This document shows positions 17,421 to 25,527 of a DNA stretch of 37,694 nt, piece by piece. The stretch comes from Endozoicomonas acroporae (GTDB lineage: Bacteria > Pseudomonadota > Gammaproteobacteria > Pseudomonadales > Endozoicomonadaceae). The DNA lies in NCBI RefSeq assembly GCF_002864045.1, contig NZ_PJPV01000001.1:1-37694 (forward strand). The letters are read 5' to 3'. The position numbers and the translations under genes are program-made. Position 1 is the first letter of the stretch. The number at the start of each line of letters is the position of its first letter. The notes below the pieces were generated by a model, which was not told the origin of the DNA, did not search any database, and saw nothing but the letters and a program-made list of their open reading frames with translations.

Positions 17421-17525
17421 TTAACAAAAGTCTCAAAGAAGCCATTGCCGATATCGGTCAACAATTCACCCTGCATGCAATTTGCGATTGGTATGCTCAG
17501 CTTGTGCATGTGGTGCTGGTGCAGG
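17415..17525 (-). pseudogene. aceF: aceF fragment left by serpin tandem duplication
   Basis: Directly after the serpin 1 terminator, AAGTCTCAAAGAAGC and CAACAATTCACCC match the last bases of intact aceF (19848-19894) with scattered changes. From about 17470 the match jumps to 20749-20830 of aceF (CTGCATGCAATTTGCGATTG against CTGCATGGAATTTGCGGTTG, then GCATGTGG...GGTGCTG). So this is a minus-strand aceF piece with roughly 850 bp deleted inside. It shows the duplicated unit comprised the serpin, its terminator and at least 1 kb of aceF. The remainder of 17382-17766 holds only the repeat relic and the serpin 2 leader. Confidence 0.85.
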
Positions 17526-17528
17526 GCT

Positions 17529-17548
17529 CTAGGGACCGAGAATAGACT
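17529..17548. repeat. Relic end of the MITE-like repeat
   Basis: CTAGGGACCGAGAATAGACT equals the left end of intact copies (CTAG, GAGGCTGACCGAGAATAG, ACT) with six bases missing. No second end is recognisable nearby. It abuts the aceF fragment and may mark a deletion or recombination point. Confidence 0.65.
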
Positions 17549-17766
17549 AAAGATTGTGACCGTCCAGGGAACTGTTTTCCACACAAAATGTCTAAATGAT
17601 ATCCAGGTTGGCAACGCAGAATGTCCATTTATCAGATCAATACTGTAAATCAATACAGTTTCCCGTCGCTTGCAGCTGATTAACAAGACAATCCCTTGCC
17701 ACAAAGCATGGAGGCAGCGTGTTTGTGCTCGCTAAATAATTTTTATCAAGCATTGGAGAGAATACT

Positions 17767-19788
17767 ATGGATGCCACATCTTTTGACCCAGGGAAACCAG
17801 CGTTATTCCAGAGAACAAATCTGCCAGACACAGCGTCCCCGGCCACTTTATCGGCCTCTGATATTGTTAAAACAATGGTGGATAAATTATCCCTTGAACT
17901 CTTGGACATCAAAGGCAAAGAAAGTACGGTATTCTCTCCTGTCAGCCTGTATCAGGCTCTGGGCATGGCTCTGTTGAGTATGGCAGACGATACCATGGTG
18001 GCATCGGTTCTTGGAATCCCCCCAGGTTCCCTAACTCAAGAGCTGAAAGATGAAATCCATATAAAACTCGGTGAATGTGCTGTAAGACACTCTTACGATC
18101 AGATTCACGATCCTGAGTCTGGTCATTCAATTCTTACCACTAACTTTATTGGTTCTACCAATTGCTGCGATAATGAGCAGTATGAACAGTCACTGTCTAA
18201 ATATTATAAAACCGAAAAGCTGGACAATAATAACAATAGCAAGAACCTTGCAGACACCATAGATTCTTTTGTTAATGATAAGACCGAAGGAGAAATTGAA
18301 AAGGTTTTTGATGATCTTACTGAATCTGAGCGGCAACAAGTTAAAGCAGCTTTAGGCAGTGTGATGAAATTCCAGGTTGACTGGGAGGAAAGTTTTTCTG
18401 AAGATGACACGGAACAGGGTCAATTTCAGTGTGCAGATGGAACTTTTATTAATAACGTCATGATGATGTGTAAAACTGAAAAGCTTCACGTGGCTACTGA
18501 TAAAAACTTTGCTGCCATTGCCAAAGAATTCCGATCTGTGAATGGAGAAGATCTTAAATTGGTGGCGATAAAACCGCGCAAAAGCAGTGCAACAGCAATT
18601 AATAACCTGAATTCTGAAACGATTAATCATCTGATTGGCAAATTAAATGACCGTAAAATTGAGGTTAAGCTAAAACTACCCAAAATTGACATTGCGGGCA
18701 GTTGTGATACTGAGCTACTGGATAAAATTAATCAGGCATTAGGAATCTCCATACAAGCACAAGATTTATCAAGGTTAGGCATATCGCCGGATGATGAACT
18801 ACAAATAATTCAGAAGATCAAAGCATCCGTCGATGAAAAGGGTGCCCGTGGTTCAATTGCCACTGCGGCAGTAGATTTTAGTAGGTCATTATACACTCCT
18901 TGCTTTGATTTTAACTGCCCTGGCTACATTGCCATTGTGGACAGGGAAGGTAATCGGTTACTTGAGTTGGTCATTAAAGATGGCAGATTTTTGGTCCTTG
19001 ATGGTCCACCTATGATCACAGCCGCTGAAAACTGTAACTCTTATAATCAGACATTTTTTAAAATAGATGATTTATCTGATGACGAAGATTCTTATGTATC
19101 TGATGACGAAGATAATACACCTGATAATAAATGGTCCGAATACCAAGGGTTAGCCACTCAAGTTTTGTCGACATATGATACAGTTTTACCTCTGCTTGGT
19201 AATGAAATCGAATTATCAGATATCAAAGACTATGAAACTAGATTGTTACCACAAGACAATATGCAGTTACAAAAAGACCTGAAAACCAGTATTGAAGCCC
19301 CTACAGCCTCTGTAGCTTCTCAAAAGGTACTGGAAAAAGCAGAACCAGCCTCGCAGCAGCCTAGTGTTTCCGGGGAACAAAGTCCTGTAAAAACGCCTTC
19401 ACCAGCAAAAAATGAGAAGTTACCAGCGTCTGCAATAGATAACTCTTCAAAGCATTTATCTACTGGTCGCACACCCTCTACAATAGATGAGTTTTCAAAT
19501 CTTTTATCTGCCAACCCTCTTAAAACTTTTGATGTGAGTACTTTAATAAAAAATAATTTCAAACCGAATGAGGATTTCAATATTAAAAGCGCTGAGGCAG
19601 GTAGATCCTCGTTAACAATCAAGGTTAAACATGAGAACGACGCCATTAAGGTTCAAAAAAGAATATTAGAATCAATTGGAGAAGAACATAGTCGTAATGT
19701 TAAGATTTGGGAAAATTTTGATCCTGTCCACATAGAGGTTATATTTGGTGCCTGGAAAGCACTCCAGAAGTATTTATCCTCTTCATAA
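17767..19788 (+). CDS. Serpin-family protein, copy 2, with long linker and extra C-terminal domain
   Basis: A 673-residue paralogue of the preceding gene. The serpin fold spans about 28-415, with an intact VFSPVSL shutter segment. The reactive loop starts IKASVDEKG and runs through SIATAAVDFSRS; with E357 as P17, P1 is R373 and P2 is S372, as in copy 1, although the residues just before differ. P14 is Ala and P10 is Ile in both, less usual for fast inhibitors. An acidic stretch (SDDEDS, SDDEDN, 437-450) and a Ser/Pro/Lys-rich linker (about 455-580) precede the shared C-terminal domain (about 587-670; FDVSTLIKNNFKP, ending GAWKALQKYL). No Sec signal is evident. The upstream bases and ribosome binding site (TTGGAGAGAATACT) mirror those of copy 1. 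Confidence 0.92.
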   Translation: MDATSFDPGKPALFQRTNLPDTASPATLSASDIVKTMVDKLSLELLDIKGKESTVFSPVSLYQALGMALLSMADDTMVASVLGIPPGSLTQELKDEIHIKLGECAVRHSYDQIHDPESGHSILTTNFIGSTNCCDNEQYEQSLSKYYKTEKLDNNNNSKNLADTIDSFVNDKTEGEIEKVFDDLTESERQQVKAALGSVMKFQVDWEESFSEDDTEQGQFQCADGTFINNVMMMCKTEKLHVATDKNFAAIAKEFRSVNGEDLKLVAIKPRKSSATAINNLNSETINHLIGKLNDRKIEVKLKLPKIDIAGSCDTELLDKINQALGISIQAQDLSRLGISPDDELQIIQKIKASVDEKGARGSIATAAVDFSRSLYTPCFDFNCPGYIAIVDREGNRLLELVIKDGRFLVLDGPPMITAAENCNSYNQTFFKIDDLSDDEDSYVSDDEDNTPDNKWSEYQGLATQVLSTYDTVLPLLGNEIELSDIKDYETRLLPQDNMQLQKDLKTSIEAPTASVASQKVLEKAEPASQQPSVSGEQSPVKTPSPAKNEKLPASAIDNSSKHLSTGRTPSTIDEFSNLLSANPLKTFDVSTLIKNNFKPNEDFNIKSAEAGRSSLTIKVKHENDAIKVQKRILESIGEEHSRNVKIWENFDPVHIEVIFGAWKALQKYLSSS

Positions 19789-19809
19789 CTTCAAAGAAAT
19801 ACAATGCGG

Positions 19810-19840
19810 AATCCGGAGATTAATCACCTCCGGATTTTTT
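19810..19840 (+). terminator. Intrinsic terminator of serpin copy 2
   Basis: Stem AATCCGGAG / CTCCGGATT with loop ATTAATCAC, followed by a T run. It lies between the convergent serpin 2 and aceF stops, only 14 bp from the end of aceF. Confidence 0.88.
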
Positions 19841-19853
19841 ATTAACCAAAGTC

Positions 19854-21473
19854 TCAAAGAAGCAGCTTGCGAATATCAGCCAACAATTCACCCAGCATTG
19901 TCGTGAAACGTGCTGCATCCGCGCCGTTGATGGCTCTGTGATCATAAGACAGTGACAACGGTAACATCAGCTTCGGATCGAAGTCCTGGCCATTCCACAC
20001 GGGCTTCATGGCGGCCCTGGACAGACCAAGAATGGCGACTTCCGGCGCATTGACGATCGGAGTAAACGCCGTGCCACCGACAGAACCCAGGCTGGAGATG
20101 GTAAAGCAGCCACCCTGCATTTCATCAGGCTTCAGCTTCTTGTCACGGGCCTTACCGGCCAGCTCAATACATTCAGCCGACAGTTCCCACAGGCTCTTCT
20201 GATCGACGTTTCTGATCACCGGCACCAGCAGACCGTCTGGCGTATCAACCGCGACTCCAATGTTGATGTACTTCTTGTAGATCAGCGTTTCACCATCAGG
20301 GCTCAGGGAAGCGCAGAACTGTGGCAGCTCTTTCAACACGTAAGCAACGGCTTTCAGAATAAACGGCAGTGGTGTCAGTTTGGTACCACGGGCCTCGGCC
20401 ATGGCTTTCTGAGCCTTGCGGAACGCTTCCAGTTCAGTAATGTCACACTCATCAAACTGGGTAACGTGTGGCACATTCAGCCAGGAACGCTGGAAGTTCT
20501 GAGCCGCCACTTTGCGCAGGCGATTCAGGGCAACCTTCTCGATGTCACCCCACTTGCTGAAGTCGATCTCTGGCATGGCTGGAATACCCAGACCAGTAGA
20601 AGCACCTTGTCCTGAAAGTACCTTCTCACTGAGGCGCATCTTCACGTACTTCTGTACGTCTTCTTTCAGAATGCGACGACGTGGACCACTGCCGGTCACT
20701 TCAGCAAGATCAACACCGAACTCACGGGCCAGTTTGCGCACCGCAGGACCTGCATGGAATTTGCGGTTGGTACGCTCAAGTTCCACAGGGTGCGCTTCTG
20801 CATGTGGGGGTGGTGCTGATGGTGCGCGGGATGGAGCCTCCTGCTGCGGTGGCACAGTGGCAGGTGCAGCGGCTGCAGGCGCTGGCTGGCTGACAACCGA
20901 TGCTGCTGCGCCACCAGACACTTCAACATCAATCACCAGATCACCTTGACTCAGGGCGTCACCTTCCTTGACGTGAATGGCAGTCACCACCCCTGCTACC
21001 GGGGAAGGCACTTCCATGGTCGCTTTGTCAGACTCCAGAACAATCAATGAGTCTTCCAGGGCAACGGTGTCCCCAACCTTCACACTTACCTCAATAACCG
21101 GCACATTTTCAGCACCGATATCGGGTACATGCACCGACTCAGTCCGGGAGCCACCAGCCGCTTCAACCAGCGGGGCTGCCACCACGGGGGCTTCTTCTGG
21201 CTGCCCACTGTCCGCTGTGGGCTCGACAACCTCAGATGCTGCTGCAGCCATCTTAATCATCGGAGCACCTTCGCTGACATTGTCACCCATATTAAGCAGC
21301 ACTTCTGTCACCATGCCATCCCGTGGTGCCGGGACTTCCATGGTGGCCTTGTCAGACTCCAGAACAACCAGGGAGTCTTCGGCCGATACCGTATCACCGG
21401 GCTGGACGCAGATTTCGATGACTTCTGCCTCACCACTGCCGATATCCGGAACTTTGATGATTTCGTCACTCAT
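19854..21473 (-). CDS. aceF: Pyruvate dehydrogenase E2, dihydrolipoamide acetyltransferase
   Basis: Core of the pyruvate dehydrogenase complex, transferring acetyl groups from lipoamide to CoA. 539 residues. Two lipoyl domains (about 2-75 and 115-187) carry K42 and K150 in identical ESDKATMEVP contexts. An Ala/Pro-rich linker leads to the E1/E3-binding domain (240-275, AGPAVRKLAREFGVD...GPRRRILKEDV). The catalytic domain (about 310-539) ends with the active-site motif SYDHRAINGADAARF (D511, H512). Two lipoyl domains resemble the Pseudomonas form rather than the three of E. coli. It follows aceE by 28 bp in the same operon. The lpd (E3) gene is not in the window. Confidence 0.97.
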   Translation of the reverse strand: MSDEIIKVPDIGSGEAEVIEICVQPGDTVSAEDSLVVLESDKATMEVPAPRDGMVTEVLLNMGDNVSEGAPMIKMAAAASEVVEPTADSGQPEEAPVVAAPLVEAAGGSRTESVHVPDIGAENVPVIEVSVKVGDTVALEDSLIVLESDKATMEVPSPVAGVVTAIHVKEGDALSQGDLVIDVEVSGGAAASVVSQPAPAAAAPATVPPQQEAPSRAPSAPPPHAEAHPVELERTNRKFHAGPAVRKLAREFGVDLAEVTGSGPRRRILKEDVQKYVKMRLSEKVLSGQGASTGLGIPAMPEIDFSKWGDIEKVALNRLRKVAAQNFQRSWLNVPHVTQFDECDITELEAFRKAQKAMAEARGTKLTPLPFILKAVAYVLKELPQFCASLSPDGETLIYKKYINIGVAVDTPDGLLVPVIRNVDQKSLWELSAECIELAGKARDKKLKPDEMQGGCFTISSLGSVGGTAFTPIVNAPEVAILGLSRAAMKPVWNGQDFDPKLMLPLSLSYDHRAINGADAARFTTMLGELLADIRKLLL

Positions 21474-21501
21474 TCCTCATACCTTCTCTTCAGTTCCGGA
21501 C

Positions 21502-24159
21502 TCAGCAATACAGAGGGTTAGCTCTGGACGGGTCAATATCAAACTTCCTGATGGCCTCGCTGACCACGGACGCTTCCAGCTCACCTTCCTGAACCAGCGC
21601 ATACAGGGCAGCCACCACGATGAAGTAACGGTCTACCTCGAAGAAACGACGCAGCTGTTCACGGGTGTCAGAGCGACCAAATCCATCGGTACCCAGCGAA
21701 ACAAAGGTTGTCGGCACAAACTCACGGATCTGGTTGGCGTACTGGCTCATATAGTCAGTTGCGGCGATAACCGGACCTTTACGGCCAGACAGCTGCTGTT
21801 CAACCCAGCTGACTTGCTTATCAGCTTCAGGGTTCAGCATGTTGTAACGTCTGGCGTTCTGACCATCCCGGGCCAGCTCGTTAAAGCTGGTTGCGCTCCA
21901 GATATCCGATTCAACGTTGAATTCATCACGCAGAATACCGGCAGCTGCACGCACTTCCTCAAGGATAGTGCCACAACCCATCAGCTGGACCTTAAGCCCC
22001 TGGTTACGGGAATTTTCTTCCAGGTTGTAAAGCCCCTTGATGATACCTTCGATCACTTCAGGGCCTTCCGGCAGCGCTGGCTGACGGTAGTTTTCATTCA
22101 TGGCGGTGATGTAGTACCAGACATTGTCACCGTTGCCATACATACGTTGCAGACCGTTCTGGATAATCACCGCCATCTCATAGCCATAGGTTGGGTCATA
22201 GCTTATGCAGTTCGGTACGGTGGATGCCAGAATATGGCTGTGGCCGTCCTGATGTTGCAGACCTTCACCGTTCAGCGTGGTACGACCCGCAGTAGCACCA
22301 ATCAGGAAGCCACGGGCCTGGATATCACCCGCTGCCCAGGCCAGATCGCCAGTGCGCTGGAAACCAAACATGGAGTAGAACGCGTAGAACGGAATCATCG
22401 GCACGTTGTTGCTGCTGTAGGAGGTCGCCGCAGCAATCCAGGCGGCGTGGGCACCCGCTTCGTTAATACCCGCTTCGAGAATCTGCCCCTGTCTGGATTC
22501 TTTGTAGAACATCACCTGGTCGGAATCTACCGGCTCATAGTTCTGGCCTTCCGCAGAGTAAATACCCAGCTGGCGGAACATACCTTCCATACCAAAGGTA
22601 CGGGCTTCATCCGGAATGATCGGCACAATGTGCTTGCCCAGGCTCTTGTCTTTGGCCAGCGCACCCAGAATGCGTACGTAAGCCATGGTGGTGGAGATTT
22701 CCCGTTCGCCACTGCCTTTGGTCACCGCTTCAAAAGCCTCAAGGCCCGGAATTTCGAGTTTAACGTCGGTTTCTACGCGGCGTTGGGGAATAAAGCCGCC
22801 CAGCTTTTCACGACGCTTGCGCATGTACTTCATTTCCGGGCTGTCAGCGTCGGGTTTGAAGTACGGCAGGGTCTCAATGTCTTCGTCTTTGATCGGCAGG
22901 TCAAAGCGGTCACGGAAGTGCTTCAGGTCATCGACCGGCAGCTTCTTGACGTTGTGGCTGACGTTGGCCGCTTCACCGGTGGTACCGGTACCGTAGCCCT
23001 TAACCGTCTTGGCAAGAATGACGGTAGGCTGGCCGTTATGGTTAACCGCCTCGTGGTAGGCCGCGAAGACTTTGTAGGGGTCATGGCCACCACGGTTCAG
23101 ACGCCAGATATCATCATCCGACAGGTGCTCAACCAGCTTCAGCGCTTCCGGGTCACGGCCAAAGAAGTGCTCACGGGTCCAGGCACCGCCTTTTGCCTTA
23201 CAGTTCTGGTAATCACCGTCAACGGCCTTGTCCATCACTTCCTGCAGCTTGCCATGCTTGTCCTGGGCCAGCAGCGGGTCCCAGTGACGGCCCCAGACGA
23301 CCTTGATAACGTTCCAGCCAGCCCCCCGGAAGATGCCTTCCAGCTCCTGAATGATCTTGCCGTTACCACGGACCGGACCATCCAGACGTTGCAGGTTACA
23401 GTTGACCACGAAGATCAGGTTATCCAGCTTCTCACGACCGGCCAGGGAGATGGCACCGAGAGATTCCGGCTCATCCATCTCACCATCCCCGAGGAATGCC
23501 CAGACCTTACGGTTTTGATCCTGGGACATGCCACGGTTAATCAGGTACTTCATGAAGTGAGCCTGATAGATCGCCTGCAGAGGGCCAAGGCCCATGGATA
23601 CGGTCGGGAACTGCCAGAAGTCAGGCATCAGTTTGGGGTGAGGGTAGGAGGAAAGACCATTGCCATCTACTTCCTGACGGAAATTATCCAGCTGGCCCTC
23701 GTCCAGACGACCTTCCAGAAAAGCCCGGGAGTAAATACCGGGCGCGACGTGCCCCTGGTAATAAATCAGATCGCCTTCACGGTCACTGCCCTGGCCGTGG
23801 AAGAAGTAGTTATACCCGATGTCGTACAGAGTGGCACTGGAGGCAAAGGAAGAGATATGTCCACCCAGGCTGCTGTCCTTCTTGTTGGCGCGCATCACCA
23901 TAGCCAGCGCATTCCAGCGGACCAGGGAGCGAATACGACGCTCCATAAACAGGTCGCCGGGCATACGGGCTTCTTTTTCCGGTGGTATCGTATTGCGATA
24001 CGGCGTGGTAATAGCGTAGGGCAGCTGCGTACCTTTGGCACGAGCATGCTGGGAAAGCCGGGTCAGCAGAAAATGAGCACGGTCTTCACCTTCCTGCTCC
24101 AGGACGGAATCCAGTGCTTCCAGCCATTCCCTGGTTTCTATTGGGTCGATATCATGCAT
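21502..24159 (-). CDS. aceE: Pyruvate dehydrogenase E1 component, homodimeric type
   Basis: Thiamine-diphosphate-dependent decarboxylase of pyruvate that acetylates the lipoyl groups of AceF. 885 residues, normal for the gammaproteobacterial homodimeric E1. Visible are the N-terminal MHDIDPIETREWLEALDSV, GGHISSFASSATLYDIGYN, the ThDP motif GDGEMDEPESLGAI...NLIFVVNCN, and the C-terminal QYANQIREFVPTTFVSLGTDGFGRSD. I start at ATG 24159, which has GGAG nine bases upstream; the frame remains open for 28 more codons without homology. It is the first gene of aceE-aceF. Confidence 0.97.
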   Translation of the reverse strand: MHDIDPIETREWLEALDSVLEQEGEDRAHFLLTRLSQHARAKGTQLPYAITTPYRNTIPPEKEARMPGDLFMERRIRSLVRWNALAMVMRANKKDSSLGGHISSFASSATLYDIGYNYFFHGQGSDREGDLIYYQGHVAPGIYSRAFLEGRLDEGQLDNFRQEVDGNGLSSYPHPKLMPDFWQFPTVSMGLGPLQAIYQAHFMKYLINRGMSQDQNRKVWAFLGDGEMDEPESLGAISLAGREKLDNLIFVVNCNLQRLDGPVRGNGKIIQELEGIFRGAGWNVIKVVWGRHWDPLLAQDKHGKLQEVMDKAVDGDYQNCKAKGGAWTREHFFGRDPEALKLVEHLSDDDIWRLNRGGHDPYKVFAAYHEAVNHNGQPTVILAKTVKGYGTGTTGEAANVSHNVKKLPVDDLKHFRDRFDLPIKDEDIETLPYFKPDADSPEMKYMRKRREKLGGFIPQRRVETDVKLEIPGLEAFEAVTKGSGEREISTTMAYVRILGALAKDKSLGKHIVPIIPDEARTFGMEGMFRQLGIYSAEGQNYEPVDSDQVMFYKESRQGQILEAGINEAGAHAAWIAAATSYSSNNVPMIPFYAFYSMFGFQRTGDLAWAAGDIQARGFLIGATAGRTTLNGEGLQHQDGHSHILASTVPNCISYDPTYGYEMAVIIQNGLQRMYGNGDNVWYYITAMNENYRQPALPEGPEVIEGIIKGLYNLEENSRNQGLKVQLMGCGTILEEVRAAAGILRDEFNVESDIWSATSFNELARDGQNARRYNMLNPEADKQVSWVEQQLSGRKGPVIAATDYMSQYANQIREFVPTTFVSLGTDGFGRSDTREQLRRFFEVDRYFIVVAALYALVQEGELEASVVSEAIRKFDIDPSRANPLYC

Positions 24160-24530
24160 ACAAATCGGCTCCGGGATCGATACTGCTAAAACAAACTTTG
24201 TGATCGTTATTGTTAATGGTTGATTACTTGCAACATCAAGCATACGAACAAGTTTCGTCTAACAGCCAAAGCTTTAAAAAAAATTGATACTAATCAAATG
24301 CAATATAACTACAAGATAAGCAATTCCCGCAATGAGTACCAGTACTTACATGTATTTTTATTGCAAAAAGTATTGATTTTTATAGAAAAACTTCACAACA
24401 GAGACAACAAAAACAAACACTTTTACTCACAATCTATCAACCATGGATTTTATTGGCTAAAAACCGAACTGTCTCGGGGTCTGCCAACAGAAATTTGGGT
24501 ATCGTTTAATAGCTGATGTCATCAGACACA
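24160..24530. other. AT-rich gap between aceE and the acyltransferase gene
   Basis: 371 bp containing the aceE leader and, presumably, its promoter on the minus strand. It is strongly AT-rich near 24280-24430. I see no PdhR-type palindrome, no confident -35/-10 pair and no terminator hairpin. A 98-codon plus-strand frame here has no sign of being a gene. Confidence 0.5.
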
Positions 24531-25421
24531 CTATTCATCACTTTTCCGGCTTCGTTTCCAGCGACGATGACTCCAGAGGAACGTTTCCGGCTGTTCATAG
24601 ATCGCGGCCTGTGCAGCACTGACATAAGCATCAATAACCGGATGGTGATTTTTGTCTTTGGTTTTTTCATAAGGGGGCAGAGCCAGCGCTTTAAATTCAA
24701 GTTCATAGTAGCCGCGTTTTAGTCGTCGACACTGGGCAAAAAAGACCGGGTATTGGGTCAGTAAGGCAATTTTTTCCGCTCCAAGGTAAAAAGGTGCTTC
24801 TTTATTGAGATAAGGGACCCAGTAACTGCGCTCTCCTTCTGCCGGCGTCTGATCAGCGAGCATCACAAACAGCCGGAAACCATTTTTGCCCTTAAGAATG
24901 TCCCGCCCGGCCTGTTTCATTGGAATGGGGCGGGAATGAAAGCGGCTGCGAATCTCATGGATAAACTGATTCCAGCCTTTGTGGTGCAAAGGCTTGTAAA
25001 CCGGATCAATAGGCACACCAAGGTGTTGTGACACGCTATGGAGCATCCACTCCCAATTACCCTGATGGATGGTTAACACAATGATTGGCCTGGACCTTTC
25101 CCGGGATGCCGCCTCCAAGGCATCAGCGCCAACAATTGAGCAGCGTTCTTTAAACGCTTCTGCGCTCATGCTGTGCGCCTTGATCACTTCAAAGGCAAGG
25201 TCCGACAGATGCCGGTAAAACTGTCTGGCCACATCAGCAATATACGCCTCCCTTTTTTCCGGAAAAGCCTGCCGCAAATTCTTGTGCACAGTTCCTGTTC
25301 GATATTTGGAGAGATAAAAGGCGAACAAATAAAAAAAATAGGAAATAATATAGATCACCTTAAAAGGAAGTCGGGAAATCAACTTGGCAAACAACAAAAC
25401 GGGCTCGTCCCTCTGAAACAA
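24531..25421 (-). CDS. LpxL/HtrB-type lysophospholipid acyltransferase
   Basis: A 296-residue inner-membrane acyltransferase of the lipid A late-acylation family (LpxL/LpxM). One N-terminal membrane segment (about 20-37) is followed by the catalytic HX4E motif in HQGNWEW (H119, E124). It should transfer an acyl chain to Kdo2-lipid A from acyl-ACP; which position or chain length cannot be told. ADQTP and the C-terminal PETFLWSHRRWK are also typical. ATG start within an AT-rich leader. In pseudomonads lipopolysaccharide core genes also lie near the aceEF-glnE-ilvE segment. Confidence 0.9.
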   Translation of the reverse strand: MFQRDEPVLLFAKLISRLPFKVIYIISYFFYLFAFYLSKYRTGTVHKNLRQAFPEKREAYIADVARQFYRHLSDLAFEVIKAHSMSAEAFKERCSIVGADALEAASRERSRPIIVLTIHQGNWEWMLHSVSQHLGVPIDPVYKPLHHKGWNQFIHEIRSRFHSRPIPMKQAGRDILKGKNGFRLFVMLADQTPAEGERSYWVPYLNKEAPFYLGAEKIALLTQYPVFFAQCRRLKRGYYELEFKALALPPYEKTKDKNHHPVIDAYVSAAQAAIYEQPETFLWSHRRWKRSRKSDE

Positions 25422-25527
25422 AAATGACCACTAAAAATAATAAACCTGAATATTATGAACTTTTCAAATTAAATATAATCAAATCCGCCCTATCTATTAA
25501 ATTAATGAGATTATAAAACGTGTAAGT

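Noticed and set aside
17402..17704. A 100-codon minus-strand frame between the serpins
   Set aside because: Part of it is out-of-frame aceF debris and part is repeat relic, so it is a by-product of the duplication rather than a gene.
20977..24189. A plus-strand open frame of more than 1000 codons antisense to aceE and aceF
   Set aside because: aceE and aceF on the other strand are unmistakable and full length. The antisense translation has no recognisable domains and mirrors the core genes' codon bias, a known cause of long antisense frames.
24220..24516. A 98-codon plus-strand frame upstream of aceE
   Set aside because: Low-complexity Asn/Lys-rich translation of AT-rich intergenic DNA, with no ribosome binding site; it overlaps the aceE leader.
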